From the NCBI GenBank assembly GCA_963761615.1, contig CAVXGU010000003.1:2480001-2544000 (forward strand): a stretch of DNA of 64,000 nt, read 5' to 3'. Shown piece by piece: positions 33,426-43,331 of this stretch. Under the pieces are notes generated by a model, which saw nothing but the letters and a program-made list of their open reading frames with translations, was not told the DNA's origin and did no database searches. Source of the stretch: CAVXGU01 sp963761615 (GTDB lineage: Bacteria; Acidobacteriota; Vicinamibacteria; Vicinamibacterales; CAVVIG01). Numbering within the stretch: position 1 is the first letter of the stretch; each line of letters starts with the position of its first letter. Both the position numbers and the translations under genes were made by a program.

Positions 33426-34163
33426 TCACTGCCCTCGAATGAGGAAGAGCGATCCGGCTGTCAGCAGGACCAGTTCAATGATCACGACGAACACGCGCTC
33501 GGGCAGGCGATCGACGACATGTTTGCCGATGAACGAGCCGAGGATCATCACCGGGCCCAGCGCAAGTCCGACGCCTGCACCTGCCAGGGTGAGCAGCCGC
33601 GTCTGCTGATAGGCCACCAGCTTCGTCACGTGCATGATCACGGTCGACAGCGCTTCCGTGCCGATGTACGCGCCCTTGACGAGCCCATAGGCCAGAAAGA
33701 ACGGCGCCATCAGCGGTCCGACGCTTCCGAGGAGCGCCGAAAGGAGGCTCCCACCAGCGCCGATCGCCGCGAAGGCCGGCGCCGGGAAGGACCGGGGGCG
33801 CGACGGGCGCATGTGACGCCACAGGACAATGAGCAGCAGAAAGCCGCCGAGCAGGCGCGTCAGCGCGCCACTGGGAGCTTCGGCGAACAGATAGCCGCCG
33901 GCGAGCGCCATCGGAACACCGCCGAGCGCAAACCAACCGACCACCCTCCCATCGAGCTCCCGGCGGTTGAACCAGACTCGGGCGCCGTTGCCAATCAGCT
34001 GAGCCACTGTGAGGATCGGTACCGCTTCACGGACGCCGAAGACGGCGACGAGCGCCGGCAGCAGAACCGCCGCACCGCCGAACCCGGTGACGGCCGCCAG
34101 TGTGGCGGCCACGAGCGCGATGGCGCCCAGTCCCACCCACTGTTCCAGGCTCCCGACGCTCAC
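33426..34163 (-). CDS. TauE/SafE (TSUP) family permease
   Basis: The 245-residue membrane protein has the repeated TSUP pattern: ALVAATLAAVTGFGGAAVLL near the N-terminus and GAGGSLLSALLGSVGPLMAP in the second half, with hydrophobic helices between and after. TSUP proteins export or import anions such as sulfite, sulfonates or organic acids. Its GTG start overlaps the enolase stop (GTGA). It is the last gene of the long minus-strand run headed by a fluoride riboswitch; anion export would fit that setting, but fluoride transport by TSUP is not established. Confidence 0.82.
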   Translation of the reverse strand: MSVGSLEQWVGLGAIALVAATLAAVTGFGGAAVLLPALVAVFGVREAVPILTVAQLIGNGARVWFNRRELDGRVVGWFALGGVPMALAGGYLFAEAPSGALTRLLGGFLLLIVLWRHMRPSRPRSFPAPAFAAIGAGGSLLSALLGSVGPLMAPFFLAYGLVKGAYIGTEALSTVIMHVTKLVAYQQTRLLTLAGAGVGLALGPVMILGSFIGKHVVDRLPERVFVVIIELVLLTAGSLFLIRGQ

Positions 34164-35457
34164 CGGTCGGACCGGCGTCGCGCCGAACGCCTCGCGCCGA
34201 ACTTCGCCGCGTCCCCGAGCTCTTCCTCGATGCGAAGGAGCTGATTGTACTTGGCCACCCGCTCCGACCGCGCCATCAATCCGGTCTTGATGTAGCTGGC
34301 ACCGGTCGCGACCGCGAAGTCCGCGATGAAGGTATCCTCCGTCTCGCCCGAGCGGTGCGAGATCACGGTCTGATAGCCGGCTCGATGCGCCACATCGATG
34401 GCCTCGAGTGTCTCGGTGACTGTGCCGATCTGGTTGAGCTTGATCAGTACCGCGTTGGCCACGTGCGACTCGATGCCCTGCCTGATGATCGCGGGATTCG
34501 TCACGAAGATGTCGTCGCCCACGAGCAGGATCCGGCCGCCGAGGCGTTCGGTCAGCAGCCGCCAACCCTGCCAGTCGTCCTCCGCCAGACCGTCTTCGAT
34601 CGAGACAATGGGGAACTGATCGACCAGGTGCTCGAGCCAGTCGATCATGGCGCCGCTCGTGAGGGACGGCAGCCCGCTCTTGCCGAACTCGTACCGATCG
34701 CCCCGATGGAGCTCGCTCGCCGCCGGATCCAGAGCGAGCGCCACGTCAGGGCCGGGCCGGTAACCAGCCCGGTCGATGGCCTCCACGAGCAGGGTCAGCG
34801 CGTCTTCGGGCCGCCGCACGTCAGGAGCGTATCCGCCCTCGTCTCCGACGGAGGTGACGTGGCCGGCGTCCTTCAGGATCGTCCGCAGCGCATGAAACGT
34901 CTCGGCCAGCATCCGCAGCGCTTCCGCCATCGACGGCGCACCGACGGGGACGATCATGAACTCCTGGAAGTCGAGCGCGTTGGCGGCGTGCGCCCCGCCG
35001 TTCAACACGTTGGTCATCGGGACAGGCAGAGAATCGATCGGGCCTGTCGCCAGATGGCGATACAGGGGAAGGTTTCGCGCCGACGCAGCCGCGCGCGCCG
35101 CCGCCATCGACACGCCGAGAATCCCGTTCGCGCCGAACCGCGATTTGTCGGCCGTGCCGTCGGCGGCGATCAGGGCCCGATCGACCGCCTGCTGGTCACC
35201 GGCGTCCAGGCCGAGTACCGCCGCCGCCAGCGGCCCGCCCACGTTTGCGACCACCGTGCGCACCCCTTTGCCGCCGTACCGCTTCGGGTCCTGGTCGCGG
35301 ACCTCCAGTGCCTCGCGCGTTCCGGTGGACGCGCCCGACGGAACGGCCGCCCGGCCTGCCGCCCCTCCCTGGAGGCGAACATCGACCTCCACGGTGGGAT
35401 TCCCCCGCGAGTCGAGCACCTCGCGCCCGTGTACTCCACAATCGACGAAACACCCAT
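34160..35457 (-). CDS. eno: Enolase, frameshifted near the start
   Basis: The protein shows all enolase landmarks: EVLDSRGNPTVEVDV, AVPSGASTGTREALEVRD, NVLNGGAHAANALDFQEFMI, GDEGGYAPD, VSIEDGLAEDDW, LLVGDDIFVTN, LIKLNQIGTVTETL and ISHRSGETEDTFIAD. The likely start is ATG 35457 (MGVSSIVEYTGAR). Two bases seem missing (or one is extra) near 35418, since the next codons lie in another frame. Enolase interconverts 2-phosphoglycerate and phosphoenolpyruvate and is classically inhibited by fluoride with phosphate. Here it sits in an operon with the CrcB channel, which suggests a spare or resistant copy. It overlaps the TSUP gene. Confidence 0.88.
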
Positions 35458-35483
35458 TCTGCCCTCCTCTGTCCGACCCGCCG

Positions 35484-36235
35484 TCAAGGGAGACGGGCGC
35501 GGCGAATGACGTGCGTGAGCCGACGACGGTGCTCCGGGGCCAGCGGCAACGCTTCGATGCGCGCCGCGGCGCGCTCGGTGTCGTAGGCCGTCCGACACAG
35601 CTCGATCCGGCCGGCGTCGACGATCGCGTACGACGCGCGAGGATCGCCATCCTTCGGCATGCCGACGCTGCCGGGATTGACGAGCGTCGTGCAATCGATG
35701 CGGCGAATGAATTGATCGTGGGTGTGCCCGACGAACACAAAAGCGGCGGCCCCCGCGGGAGACAGCGCCTCGCGCCACATCTGGTCCGGGCTTGCCGTCG
35801 GCACGTCCTCGAACAGCGGGTCGCGCGGGCTCGCGTGGACGAGCACCGTCCGGGTGTCGAGAGCCGTCACCACCTCCGACTGCAGGGGCAAGGTCGCGAG
35901 GTACATCCAGGTCGTCTGGCGAGAGGCGCGGCCTGAAGACCGCGCGCGTCGCCAGCGCGAGGTCCCGATACGCGGGTGAGCTCCGGCAGTCGTCGCCGGT
36001 CCCGAGTGCATGGTCGTGATTGCCCCGCACGACACGAGTCCCACGGTGGCGGACCCAGGCGATCACGTCAGCGGGCGCCCCACCGTAGTCCACGAGATCG
36101 CCGGTCCCAGATCTCATCGAAAGACGTCTCACGGCGGCACGCGTCGGCATACACGGCCTCGAGGGCATCGACGTTGCCGTGAATGTCCGACAGGACGAGC
36201 ACTCTGATGAGCGGCACTACGTCGCTCGATGCCAT
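35484..36235 (-). CDS. Calcineurin-like metallophosphoesterase, frameshifted
   Basis: Three frames in sequence give one protein: VLVLSDIHGNVDALEAVYAD (metal motif DxHGN), then GDLVDYGGAPADVIAWVRHR with RVVRGNHDHALG (GNHD), then VLVHASPRDPLFED, FVFVGHTHDQFIRR (GHTH) and LVNPGSVGMPKDGDPRASYA. All metal-binding motifs of the YfcE/MJ0936-type phosphodiesterase family survive. The two shifts lie near 36110 and 35900. The start is ATG 36235, nine bases after the preceding permease stop. It precedes enolase by 26 bases. Confidence 0.72.
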
Positions 36236-36243
36236 GAGGCCGG

Positions 36244-37412
36244 TCAGTGTGTCGCCCATAGCCAGAGCGATCCAAACGCCACCGTGGCGAGCGTAACCGG
36301 AACACCGATGCGCAGGTACTCACCAAACTGGATTCGCACGCCGCGGGCGGCGGCGCCCTCGACGACGATGATGTTCGCCACCGAGCCGGTAATCGTGAGG
36401 TTGCCCGCGAGCGTCGACGTCATCGCGAGGGCGGTCCACCCGGCTTGCGGATCCGGGAACCTGCTGACGAGCGTCCTGAGCAGCATCACGGCGGGCACGT
36501 TGCTGACGAGATTACACAGCACCACGGTCACGGGCACGAAGACCCGGAGTCGGTGCAGGTTCCATCCGGCGACTGGCTCGAGCAGGGTGGGCACCAACCC
36601 GGCGTGTTCGGCGCCGCCGACGATGATGAACAGGCCGACGAAGAAGACGAGGAGCCCCAGTCGACATCGTCGTAAACGTGCTTCGGCTCGACCGTACGTG
36701 TGACGAGCAGGAGAGCTGCCCCGATCGCCGCCATCAGCGGCGCAGGCACGCCAGCCAGAAAGCCGGCGAAGACGATGGCCAGCACCACGACGGGCTTCAT
36801 CCGGGCGCACGCGGGCGGGGCGGCAAGCGCGTCTGCAACCGCCGCACGGTCCACGCCGCCCGGCAGACACAGCCAATGCAGGAGGGCCCACGTCACACCC
36901 AGGCCGCCGATCGCCACGGGACCGAGGTGGATGGCAAACTCGAGGTAAGAGATGCCCGAGAGCGATCCGATGAGCATGTTCTGCGGGTTCCCGGTGATGG
37001 TCGCAACGCTCCCGACATTGGAGGCGAGTGCAACCGCCAGCAGATACGGGACCGGCCGCAGGCCCAGGCGCCGCGTGAGCCCGATGACGAACGGCGTCAT
37101 CACCAGACACACGACATCGTTGACCAGCAACGCTGAGAGGCAGCCGCTCGTGAAGACCACGACCGGCAGCAAGTGCTTCGGATGCAGCCGCTCGATGATG
37201 GCCCCGGTGACCCAGTCGAAAAAGCCGCCCAGCCGCAGGTTCGCCACGATGAGCATCATCGAGACCAGCAGCACAATCGTGCCGAAGTCGATCGACGCCA
37301 TGGCATCGCGCGTGCCCACGATCCCGAAGGCGACCATCAGCACGGCACCGATGGTCGCCGCACCCGGCCGATCGATCTTCATCCACGGGAACTTGCCGAT
37401 GGCGAAGACCAC
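36244..37412 (-). CDS. ArsB/NhaD-type (SLC13-like, IT superfamily) permease, N-terminus uncertain
   Basis: The protein reads VVFAIGKFPWMKIDRPGAAT, FGTIVLLVSMMLIVANLRLG, GCLSALLVNDVVCLVMTPFV, LASNVGSVATITGNPQNMLI. After a shift near 36660 it continues with VFFVGLFIIVGGAEHAGLVP, LVSNVPAVMLLRTLV and AGNLTITGSVANIIVVEGAA. The two NxP/TGNPQN and GS-N-I hairpin motifs are those of ion-transporter superfamily permeases (ArsB, NhaD, CitM). The usual first residues (LAAYSVFVGSYV) lie just upstream but behind a TAG at 37449-37451. The substrate is unknown; Na+/H+ antiporters are known companions of fluoride riboswitches. Confidence 0.7.
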
Positions 37413-37495
37413 GTAGCTGCCGACGAAGACGGAGTACGCGGCGAGCGTCTAGTATCGAGAGGATTCCGGAACTGGGAGATGGCATTTTCTGGTGG

Positions 37496-38045
37496 CTACT
37501 CGCGCCATTCGACCTCGTGGATGACCGCCTCCCCGCGTGCCGCCGCGAACGCGAACGGCGGCAACGGCAGGCACCCGTGCCGCCGATCCCAGTCGAGCGC
37601 GAAACGGACGGCTGCGACGGCGAACCCCGGCCCGCCCCGCGCCAATGCGACGAGCTCCCGCACCCAGATGTCGCCGCCTCGGCCCCGGCCGCCCATCTCC
37701 GATGTCACGATCTTCGTAGCACGGAGTCCGGCAGCTCCCGCACCTGGATGATGGCGAACCGCCACAGAATCCGTCCGACCGCTCCGAGCGTCTCCCGGTC
37801 CAGATTCCGAGTCGCTGCCAGGTAGACTTCACCGCGATCCAACGAGCGCCGAATCCGGCTCGCAGTCTGGCGGCTGACGTGCTCGATGGGATCGATGACG
37901 ACGTGGTCGCCGGAAATCGCTTCGACGATCGGCTCTTCCCGATGCCTTCGGGCCCGACCAGGAGCACGCTGCGGCCGCTCGCGAGCGCCATCCGCGCGAG
38001 CCTCAGCAGCGTCTGGCGTCCGGGCGGATCAGTCCGACGCTCCAT
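37496..38045 (-). CDS. AAA-type ATPase, frameshifted
   Basis: The start MERRTDPPGRQTLLRLARMA leads to a Walker A in SVLLVGPEGIGKS. A one-base shift then gives PIVEAISGDHVVIDPIEHVS, SLDRGEVYLAATRNLDRETL and ILWRFAIIQVRELPD. A second shift gives KIVTSEMGGRGRGGD, IWVRELVALARGG and the stop after HEVEWRE. IIQVREL followed by paired basic residues is reminiscent of MoxR/RuvB-type small AAA ATPases, but the subfamily is unsure. Its start overlaps the end of the dynamin-like gene by 17 bases. Confidence 0.5.
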
Positions 38046-39704
38046 CGTGCGCGACCTGCTGGATCCGTTGCCTGAGCGAGTCGAGTCGCGCGAGCTCGGC
38101 CGTCACGGCGGCCTCGCCGGCCTGACGGCTGGCCCGTGCCCGCTCGAGCGCGCGCTCGGCAGAGTGCGTGATTTGCTCGAGCAGGAATCGAAGCTCCGAT
38201 TCGAGCCGCTTCCGGCTGACCTCGACACGGCGCTCGAGATCGAACACCACGCGCGTCGTGTTGCTGCGCAACAGCTTCTCCAGATACGCACCCGCGTCTC
38301 GCTGATCCGCAACACGCGCGCCCGCCGTGGCAGCAGCAGGTCTGCCGCACGGGTGAGGAAGCCAGGCGCCGTCAAGTGCATCAGATTCGTGGCGTAGAAG
38401 TGCCGTCCCTCGCGCAGGCCGATCTCAGGTTCGAGGCTCCGCGGCAGGCTCTCGAACGCCGCCTCGTGTGATTCCGCGAGCCGCGCCAGAAAGCTGTTCG
38501 CGAGCGCGGTGAAGCGGGCTGTCGCATCGCGATACGTCGTCGGCCTCCGGCTCGATCCGCGCGAGCCAGCCCTCGGTGTGCTGCCGCGCGACGTCAGACG
38601 CCCGCTCGAAGCCTTCGATCGGTCCCGTAAACGGGCCGAAGCCAGACCGTCGATCCACGCCTCCAGCTCCCGTCGGGCCGCGGCATGCTCCCCGTCGACG
38701 AACTGTTGCTGCCGCTCTTGGAAGGCCGTCAACAGGCGCCGCTGCTCCGCTGCGAGCAACACGTCGAGCTCCCGCAGCATCGTCTCGGCCTCGGCGACCA
38801 ATCGGCGGAACATGGCGATCCGGGCCTGGACTCCTCGACGGGCCGAAGGAGTGCGCCACGGCGCTCGTCGCACTCGTCCAGCACCCGCTGCATCAGCCGG
38901 GCGCGCCCGCGCTCGTAGGCGCGTCGGAGGATGTCGGCCGAGCGATCCGCCAGATCCATGAGCGCGTCCTGCAGTCGCTGCCAGTCACGCGAGGGCGCCC
39001 CGACGCCATGCGCTCGGCTGCGCTCACCTCGAGCACCGGTCCGATGGCGCCCCAGACGGTCGGCCACAGCCGTTCAGTGAACTCGGCGCCTGCCGCACGT
39101 CGTCGCGCGCGAGGCGGTCGCACTTGTTCAGCGCGAAGACCGCAGATGGCACCTGTGAGAGGACCTCCAGCACCAGCGCCAGCTCGTCCCCTGAAATCGG
39201 CGGATCGGCGCCGAGGACGACGAGCGCCGCGTCGATGTGGGGCACGAACGCGCGCGTGGCCTCCGTGTTGCCGGCGAACGCCAACCGATCCCGGGAGTAT
39301 CGACGAGGCACAACCCGTTGGCGAGAATCGGTGCCGGCAGGAAGACCTCGACGGCGGCCACACCCCGCGCGTTCTCGTGATTGTGGGCTTCCGTCACGAA
39401 GAGGGGGACATCCGCGACGGGAATGTCTTCCGTGAGCCCGCTCGCGTGACGCACCACGGCCCGTCGCTCGGCCCCGTACCGCAGAGTCGTGACCACCGAC
39501 GTGACCGGCGTCACTCCAGCCGGCAGCACCTCATCGTCCACGAGGGCGTTGAGAACGGTCGATTTGCCGCACGCTGGGACTGCCCGACGCAGGCCACGAA
39601 GAACCGGCCCGCCGCCAGGCGCCCGGCGAGCGCCGCCGCCTCGTCCGCCGCCGAGGTCAACTCCACCTCGCGCGCAGGGCCGCGAGCGTCTCGAAATCCT
39701 TCAC
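38029..39704 (-). CDS. Dynamin-like GTPase 1, frameshifted
   Basis: The GTG start at 39704 overlaps the stop of dynamin-like GTPase 2 (GTGA). The G domain is seen in pieces: GRFFVACVGQ with shifted GKSTVLNALVDDEVLPAGVT (P-loop and switch I Thr), LCLVDTPGIG (DxxG), FVPHIDAALVVLGADPPISG and SAVFALNKCDRL (NKCD specificity motif). The long C-terminal part is helical, with ERQQQFVDGEHAAARRELEA and FDLERRVEVSRKRLESELRF, as in bacterial dynamin-like proteins. Several single-base shifts interrupt it. BDLPs bind membranes and often occur as tandem pairs, as here. Confidence 0.7.
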
Positions 39705-41719
39705 CGCCTGTCCCCAGTGGCCGACAGCGTCACGCGCTCGAGGTCGCGCCGAATCTCGTCTGCCTGGAATGATCGATTCGCTCGTGCCCCATCCGGCGAT
39801 CGAGCTCGGCCCTGACCCCATCAGTCGCGGCCGTCCACTCCGAGCGGATGTGGCCGAGCGCGTCCATCGCCCAACGGCGCAGGACCGCCGCATAGCTCTC
39901 GAGGGTGGCCTGGACCACCGCCCCAACGGACTGCTGGAGGCGTTTCGCGACCACCCCCTTCGTGACGCCACGTCCCAAGATCCGCTCCAGGCCTTCGCCT
40001 GGCACCGCCAGTTCCGGCGGCAACTCCGGCGCCGGGTATCTCGCGCGCGACGGCCGTTCTTTCCAATGCCTCGGCCGCCTCATCGTCAATCGCGAGCGTC
40101 CGTGCCACGTCGCGGCAGACTTCCGCCAGGGATTCGGCCAGTGCCTGCAGGTCCTGCGTCACACCCAGCGCGGTTTCGCCCGTCACCTCGCGGAACGCTG
40201 CGACCAGCGCCGTCCGGGGCGCCGTCCTCGCGGCGATCAACCCGGCCGCACCTGCGATCACGGCTGGAGCCTGCCTCGGCAGCACGATCGTGAGCGCGTC
40301 GAAGCGCCGCTCCAGATCGGTGATTTGGCCCGCCGCTCGCTGCAGCGCGACGTCGCTCGCTCGGAGAGCCTGGGATGCGGGCGCATGACCGCTTGCTGCC
40401 AACAGCCACTGGCGCAGGCGCGACTCGACTTGCGCCCGCAGAATGTCGATCTTGCGGGCGGCCGCCTGTTCCCGCTGGCGTTCCTGATCGGCGATGAGCG
40501 GTACCAGTTCCTCGGTCCGCCACGCCTCGAAGAGGCTGTCGAGCTCCGGCCTGACGCTCCGGCGACCACGGCGATCGGTACATTGAACTCACGCGCCAGG
40601 GCCTCGCGGGCATACGCGACCACCGCCTCCCGATCGGCTGGTCCGATCAAGTCGGCCTTGCTCACCAGCACCGAGACGCGAATGCCCGCATTCAGCAGGA
40701 GACCCACAGTCGCCAGATCCTCGACAGTGATGGTCGAGCCGGCGTCCACGAGCACGGCGGCGACGTCGCAGTGCGGGAGGTAGGCGAGCGTCTCGGCCGC
40801 GCCCGACGTCGCGAGGGAACCGAGGCCCGGCGTGTCGACCAGCGTGACGCCCGACTCGAGCAGGCGCGCCGGCAGCTCGACGACGGGGGAAAAGACGCGC
40901 TTGATATTGGCGGGATTCTCACGCTCCGACGCGTAGTCAGCCAGCGCAGTCACCTCCAGCTGGCGCGGCGCCGCGTCGGCGAAGGCCACCTGCAGCTGCG
41001 GCCGGCACCGTTAGTGATGCGCGTCGGCACGGCGGTAATGGGCGTCACGCCAACCGGCGGAATACGTCGGAGCCGAGCAGCCGATTGAGCAGCGACGATT
41101 TGCCGGTGCTTACGCGGCCGAATACCGCCAGCTCCAGTCCCTTTCAGTTCGAGCGTGTCCAGGATGGTCGCCAGCGCGCTTCTGAACTCGACGAGCCCGT
41201 ATTTCGCGGCGAGCGCCTCCAGGGCGTCGAGCGTCGCGACATCCTGGCGGCCGGCCATTCGCTCCAGTCGAGCCCGCAAGTCCTCCGCACACTCCCCGCA
41301 CTAGGAGCAGCCATCAACTGACCAATCGTGCCGTGCAACTCCTCGACGATGCCGTTGAGCGCGGCGCTGGCGTCAAGAGCATCATTAAGTACCTCCCATG
41401 TAGTGCGGCTTCAATTCCTCCACCGCGACGTCGACGTACGTCGAGTGCGTGAGCAGGGAGTGGCGGAGGCCGATCAGGCGTGGCGCCGGCGACAGGCCCT
41501 GGCCTTCGAGCATACGGACCAGCTGGGTTCGCAGCCGCGCGATGTAGTCGTGTACGAGCCGCCGCTCGGCGGGCGCGAGAAATCGGTCGCGTAGCGCCCG
41601 AGAGAAAGCTCCGCCTGCGCCTCGACGAAGGCCTGTTCGAGCTCGCCGAGCAGCCAATCGACGTACTGGCAGGTGACGACAAGGCGCCGTGCCTGCGCCT
41701 GGTTCGACGCGGGCATCAT
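39701..41719 (-). CDS. Dynamin-like GTPase 2, frameshifted
   Basis: Start codons ATG-ATG at 41719 lead into a helical N-terminus (RLVVTCQYVDWLLGELEQAF, then HDYIARLRTQLVRMLEGQGL). Further on come LELAVFGRVSTGKSSLLNRL (P-loop, in a shifted frame), GVTLVDTPGLGSLATSGAAE (DxxG), AAVLVDAGSTITVEDLATVG and VLVSKADLIGPADREAVVAY (SKAD). The C-terminus is helical (GVTQDLQALAESLAEVCRDV and RLQQSVGAVVQATLESYAAV). It resembles the other GTPase in layout but not closely in sequence, which fits a heteromeric cis pair. At least five frame changes are needed. Confidence 0.68.
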
Positions 41720-41795
41720 CTACTCTCTCGCGGGGCCCCACCCCCGCTCGTTGCCGTCGCTTCCGCTCCGAATCTTGCCGGTCACCTCTACAGCC

Positions 41796-42131
41796 TCAGT
41801 CCGGCTTTGGCGCGGGGTCGGCGCGGTTCGTGTAGCGGATCAGCCCTTCCACGTCGGAGACCGCAATCAGGCCCTCGCCGACCATCTGCTCGAGCGTCGA
41901 GAGGAACCGGTCGATCTTCTCGGCAGTGTCGATGATGGCGACCATGATCGGCGAATCGCCCGACTGGAAGAAGTGCGGGCGGTGGATCCGGGAGCTGGCG
42001 CCGTAGCCCTCCAATCCCCGGGGACCACGGTCACAGCCGCCAGAATCCTGCCGGCGCGCTTCCTCGATGATAGCTGCACCCAGGGGCTTGCCACGCCAGC
42101 GGTCGTCTTCGCCGAAGTGGATGCGGAGCAT
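41796..42131 (-). CDS. DUF190 protein, third tandem copy
   Basis: The protein starts MLRIHFGEDDRWRGKPLGAA, which matches the DUF190 opening. A short shifted stretch follows (GILAAVTVV lies in another frame), then GYGASSRIHRPHFFQSGDSP, VAIIDTAEKIDRFLSTLEQM and VGEGLIAVSDVEGLIR. DUF190 is a small GlnB/CutA-like fold often found beside CrcB, without proven function. The downstream gene is dynamin-like GTPase 2, 77 bases away. Confidence 0.72.
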   Translation of the reverse strand: MLRIHFGEDDRWRGKPLGAAIIEEARRQDSGGCDRGPRGLEGYGASSRIHRPHFFQSGDSPIMVAIIDTAEKIDRFLSTLEQMVGEGLIAVSDVEGLIRYTNRADPAPKPD

Positions 42132-42155
42132 TCCGCGCCTGACTGCCCATGATGG

Positions 42156-42525
42156 TTAAGTCCTCCGTCGCGTCGGTGTTCGCCTCGAGCCGATGCGCGT
42201 CCTCGATCACGTCCACGTCCGACAGCACGACGAGACCCTCATCGACCATCTGCTCCAGCACCGGCAGATACGCCCGGAGCTTCGCTTCCTCGTCGATGAC
42301 CGACAGGATGATCGGCAGATCGCTCGAGAGGCTCAGCCGCTTCTCCTTGTGGAACCGCCGGTGGGCGCCATAGCCGGAAATCCCCCGGTACACCGTGACG
42401 CCCGCGATGTCGTTCGTGCGAAGGCTCTCGATGATTGCCTCGTGGAGCGGCTTCCCCTGCCACCGGTCGCTCTCGCCGATGAAGATACGCAGCGCACCTT
42501 CCGCGCTGCCCCGTCAGCTCGACAC
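42156..42525 (-). CDS. DUF190 protein, second tandem copy, frameshifted ends
   Basis: The conserved core is ALRIFIGESDRWQGKPLHEA, then IIESLRTNDIAGVTVYRGIS, GYGAHRRFHKEKRLSLSSDL and PIILSVIDEEAKLRAYLPVL. The likely start is GTG 42525 with a shift shortly after it, and the likely stop is the TAA at 42156 after another. Ends are therefore approximate. It resembles its two neighbours in fold but not closely in residues, so the three are old duplicates. Confidence 0.6.
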
Positions 42526-42553
42526 GAGGAAGACGTGTCCGCCCCCTCCGGTC

Positions 42554-42905
42554 CTATGGCGGCTGCGCAGCGAGCGTCACGACCGTCGTGTCCTGGATGT
42601 CGACCAGCCCCGAGCCGACCATCTCGAGGAGTTTGGGGAAGAATCGTGTCGACTTTGCCGGATGCCTCCACGAACTCCACCTTGATGGGCAGGTTCTCGC
42701 TGAGCTCGAGAATCCTGGCCGTGTGCATCCGGTGGTGCGAGCCGAAGCCCGCGACGCCCTTGGTGACCGTCGCGCCGGACACGCCGTGATAGAAGAGGTA
42801 GTTGAGCACCGCGAGGTAGAGCGGCTCGCCATGGTGGTGCACGTCTTCGCCGACATACACCGACACTTTCTTGGCTGGTCCCTGCTGCAGCATGCGGTCT
42901 CCCAT
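42554..42905 (-). CDS. DUF190 protein, first tandem copy, frameshifted
   Basis: ATG 42905 shares its A with the crcB stop (TGATG). The protein reads KKVSVYVGEDVHHHGEPLYL, YLFYHGVSGATVTKGVAGFG, SHHRMHTARILELSENLPIK. After a one-base shift near 42650 it continues FFPKLLEMVGSGLVDIQDTT to the stop. The KVSVYVGED opening and the GVAGFG loop are DUF190 marks. Direct coupling with crcB is a known arrangement for fluoride channels in many bacteria. Confidence 0.75.
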
Positions 42906-43282
42906 CAGGCGAGCCCCCGGGCGACCACGAAGCCGGCCCACAGCGCCACGTAGCCCACCACAAAGCTTCCGAACATGTTCACCGCGGCGATCCACCACGC
43001 CCCCTCAGAGGCCGCCCGGAACGTGTCCAGCTCGAACGTCGAGAAGGTCGTGTACGCGCCGACGAATCCGATCGGGACCAGGAACCGCCAGTTCGGGTGC
43101 ACCACCAGGCGCTCCGTCAGGAGCGCCGTGGCGAAGCCCATGATGAAGCACCCGGTCACGTTGACGACGAACGTGCCATACGGAAACCCGACGGGCACGC
43201 GGGCCTGTACGACGGCCGCCACCTGATAGCGTGCCAGCGCGCCCAGCGCGCCTCCGAGGGCAATCATGATGTAGCGGCTCAC
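42905..43282 (-). CDS. crcB: Fluoride channel CrcB/Fluc
   Basis: The 125-residue protein has four hydrophobic helices and the Fluc signature GFVGAYTTFSTFELDTFRA, which holds the Phe-box phenylalanine and the Thr/Ser polar track. The opening helix, GGALGALARYQVA with the conserved Arg, and TFVVNVTGCFIMGFATALL with Asn are also typical. Fluc dimers pass F- out of the cell. GTG 43282 follows GGGAGGAGG. It is intact although most neighbours are frameshifted. It lies inside an operon headed by a fluoride riboswitch. Confidence 0.95.
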   Translation of the reverse strand: MSRYIMIALGGALGALARYQVAAVVQARVPVGFPYGTFVVNVTGCFIMGFATALLTERLVVHPNWRFLVPIGFVGAYTTFSTFELDTFRAASEGAWWIAAVNMFGSFVVGYVALWAGFVVARGLA

Positions 43283-43331
43283 GAGACCTCCTCCCTGTCG
43301 ATGTCTGCCATCATCACCTCCTTTGATGGGC

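Noticed and set aside
43283..43331. Possible third fluoride riboswitch just before crcB
   Set aside because: The plus strand has CTTTGATGGGCCTACG, which recalls the aptamer's 3' end, but it is on the wrong strand, lacks the 5' half, and the gap is only 49 bases and carries ribosome-site-like GGAGG.
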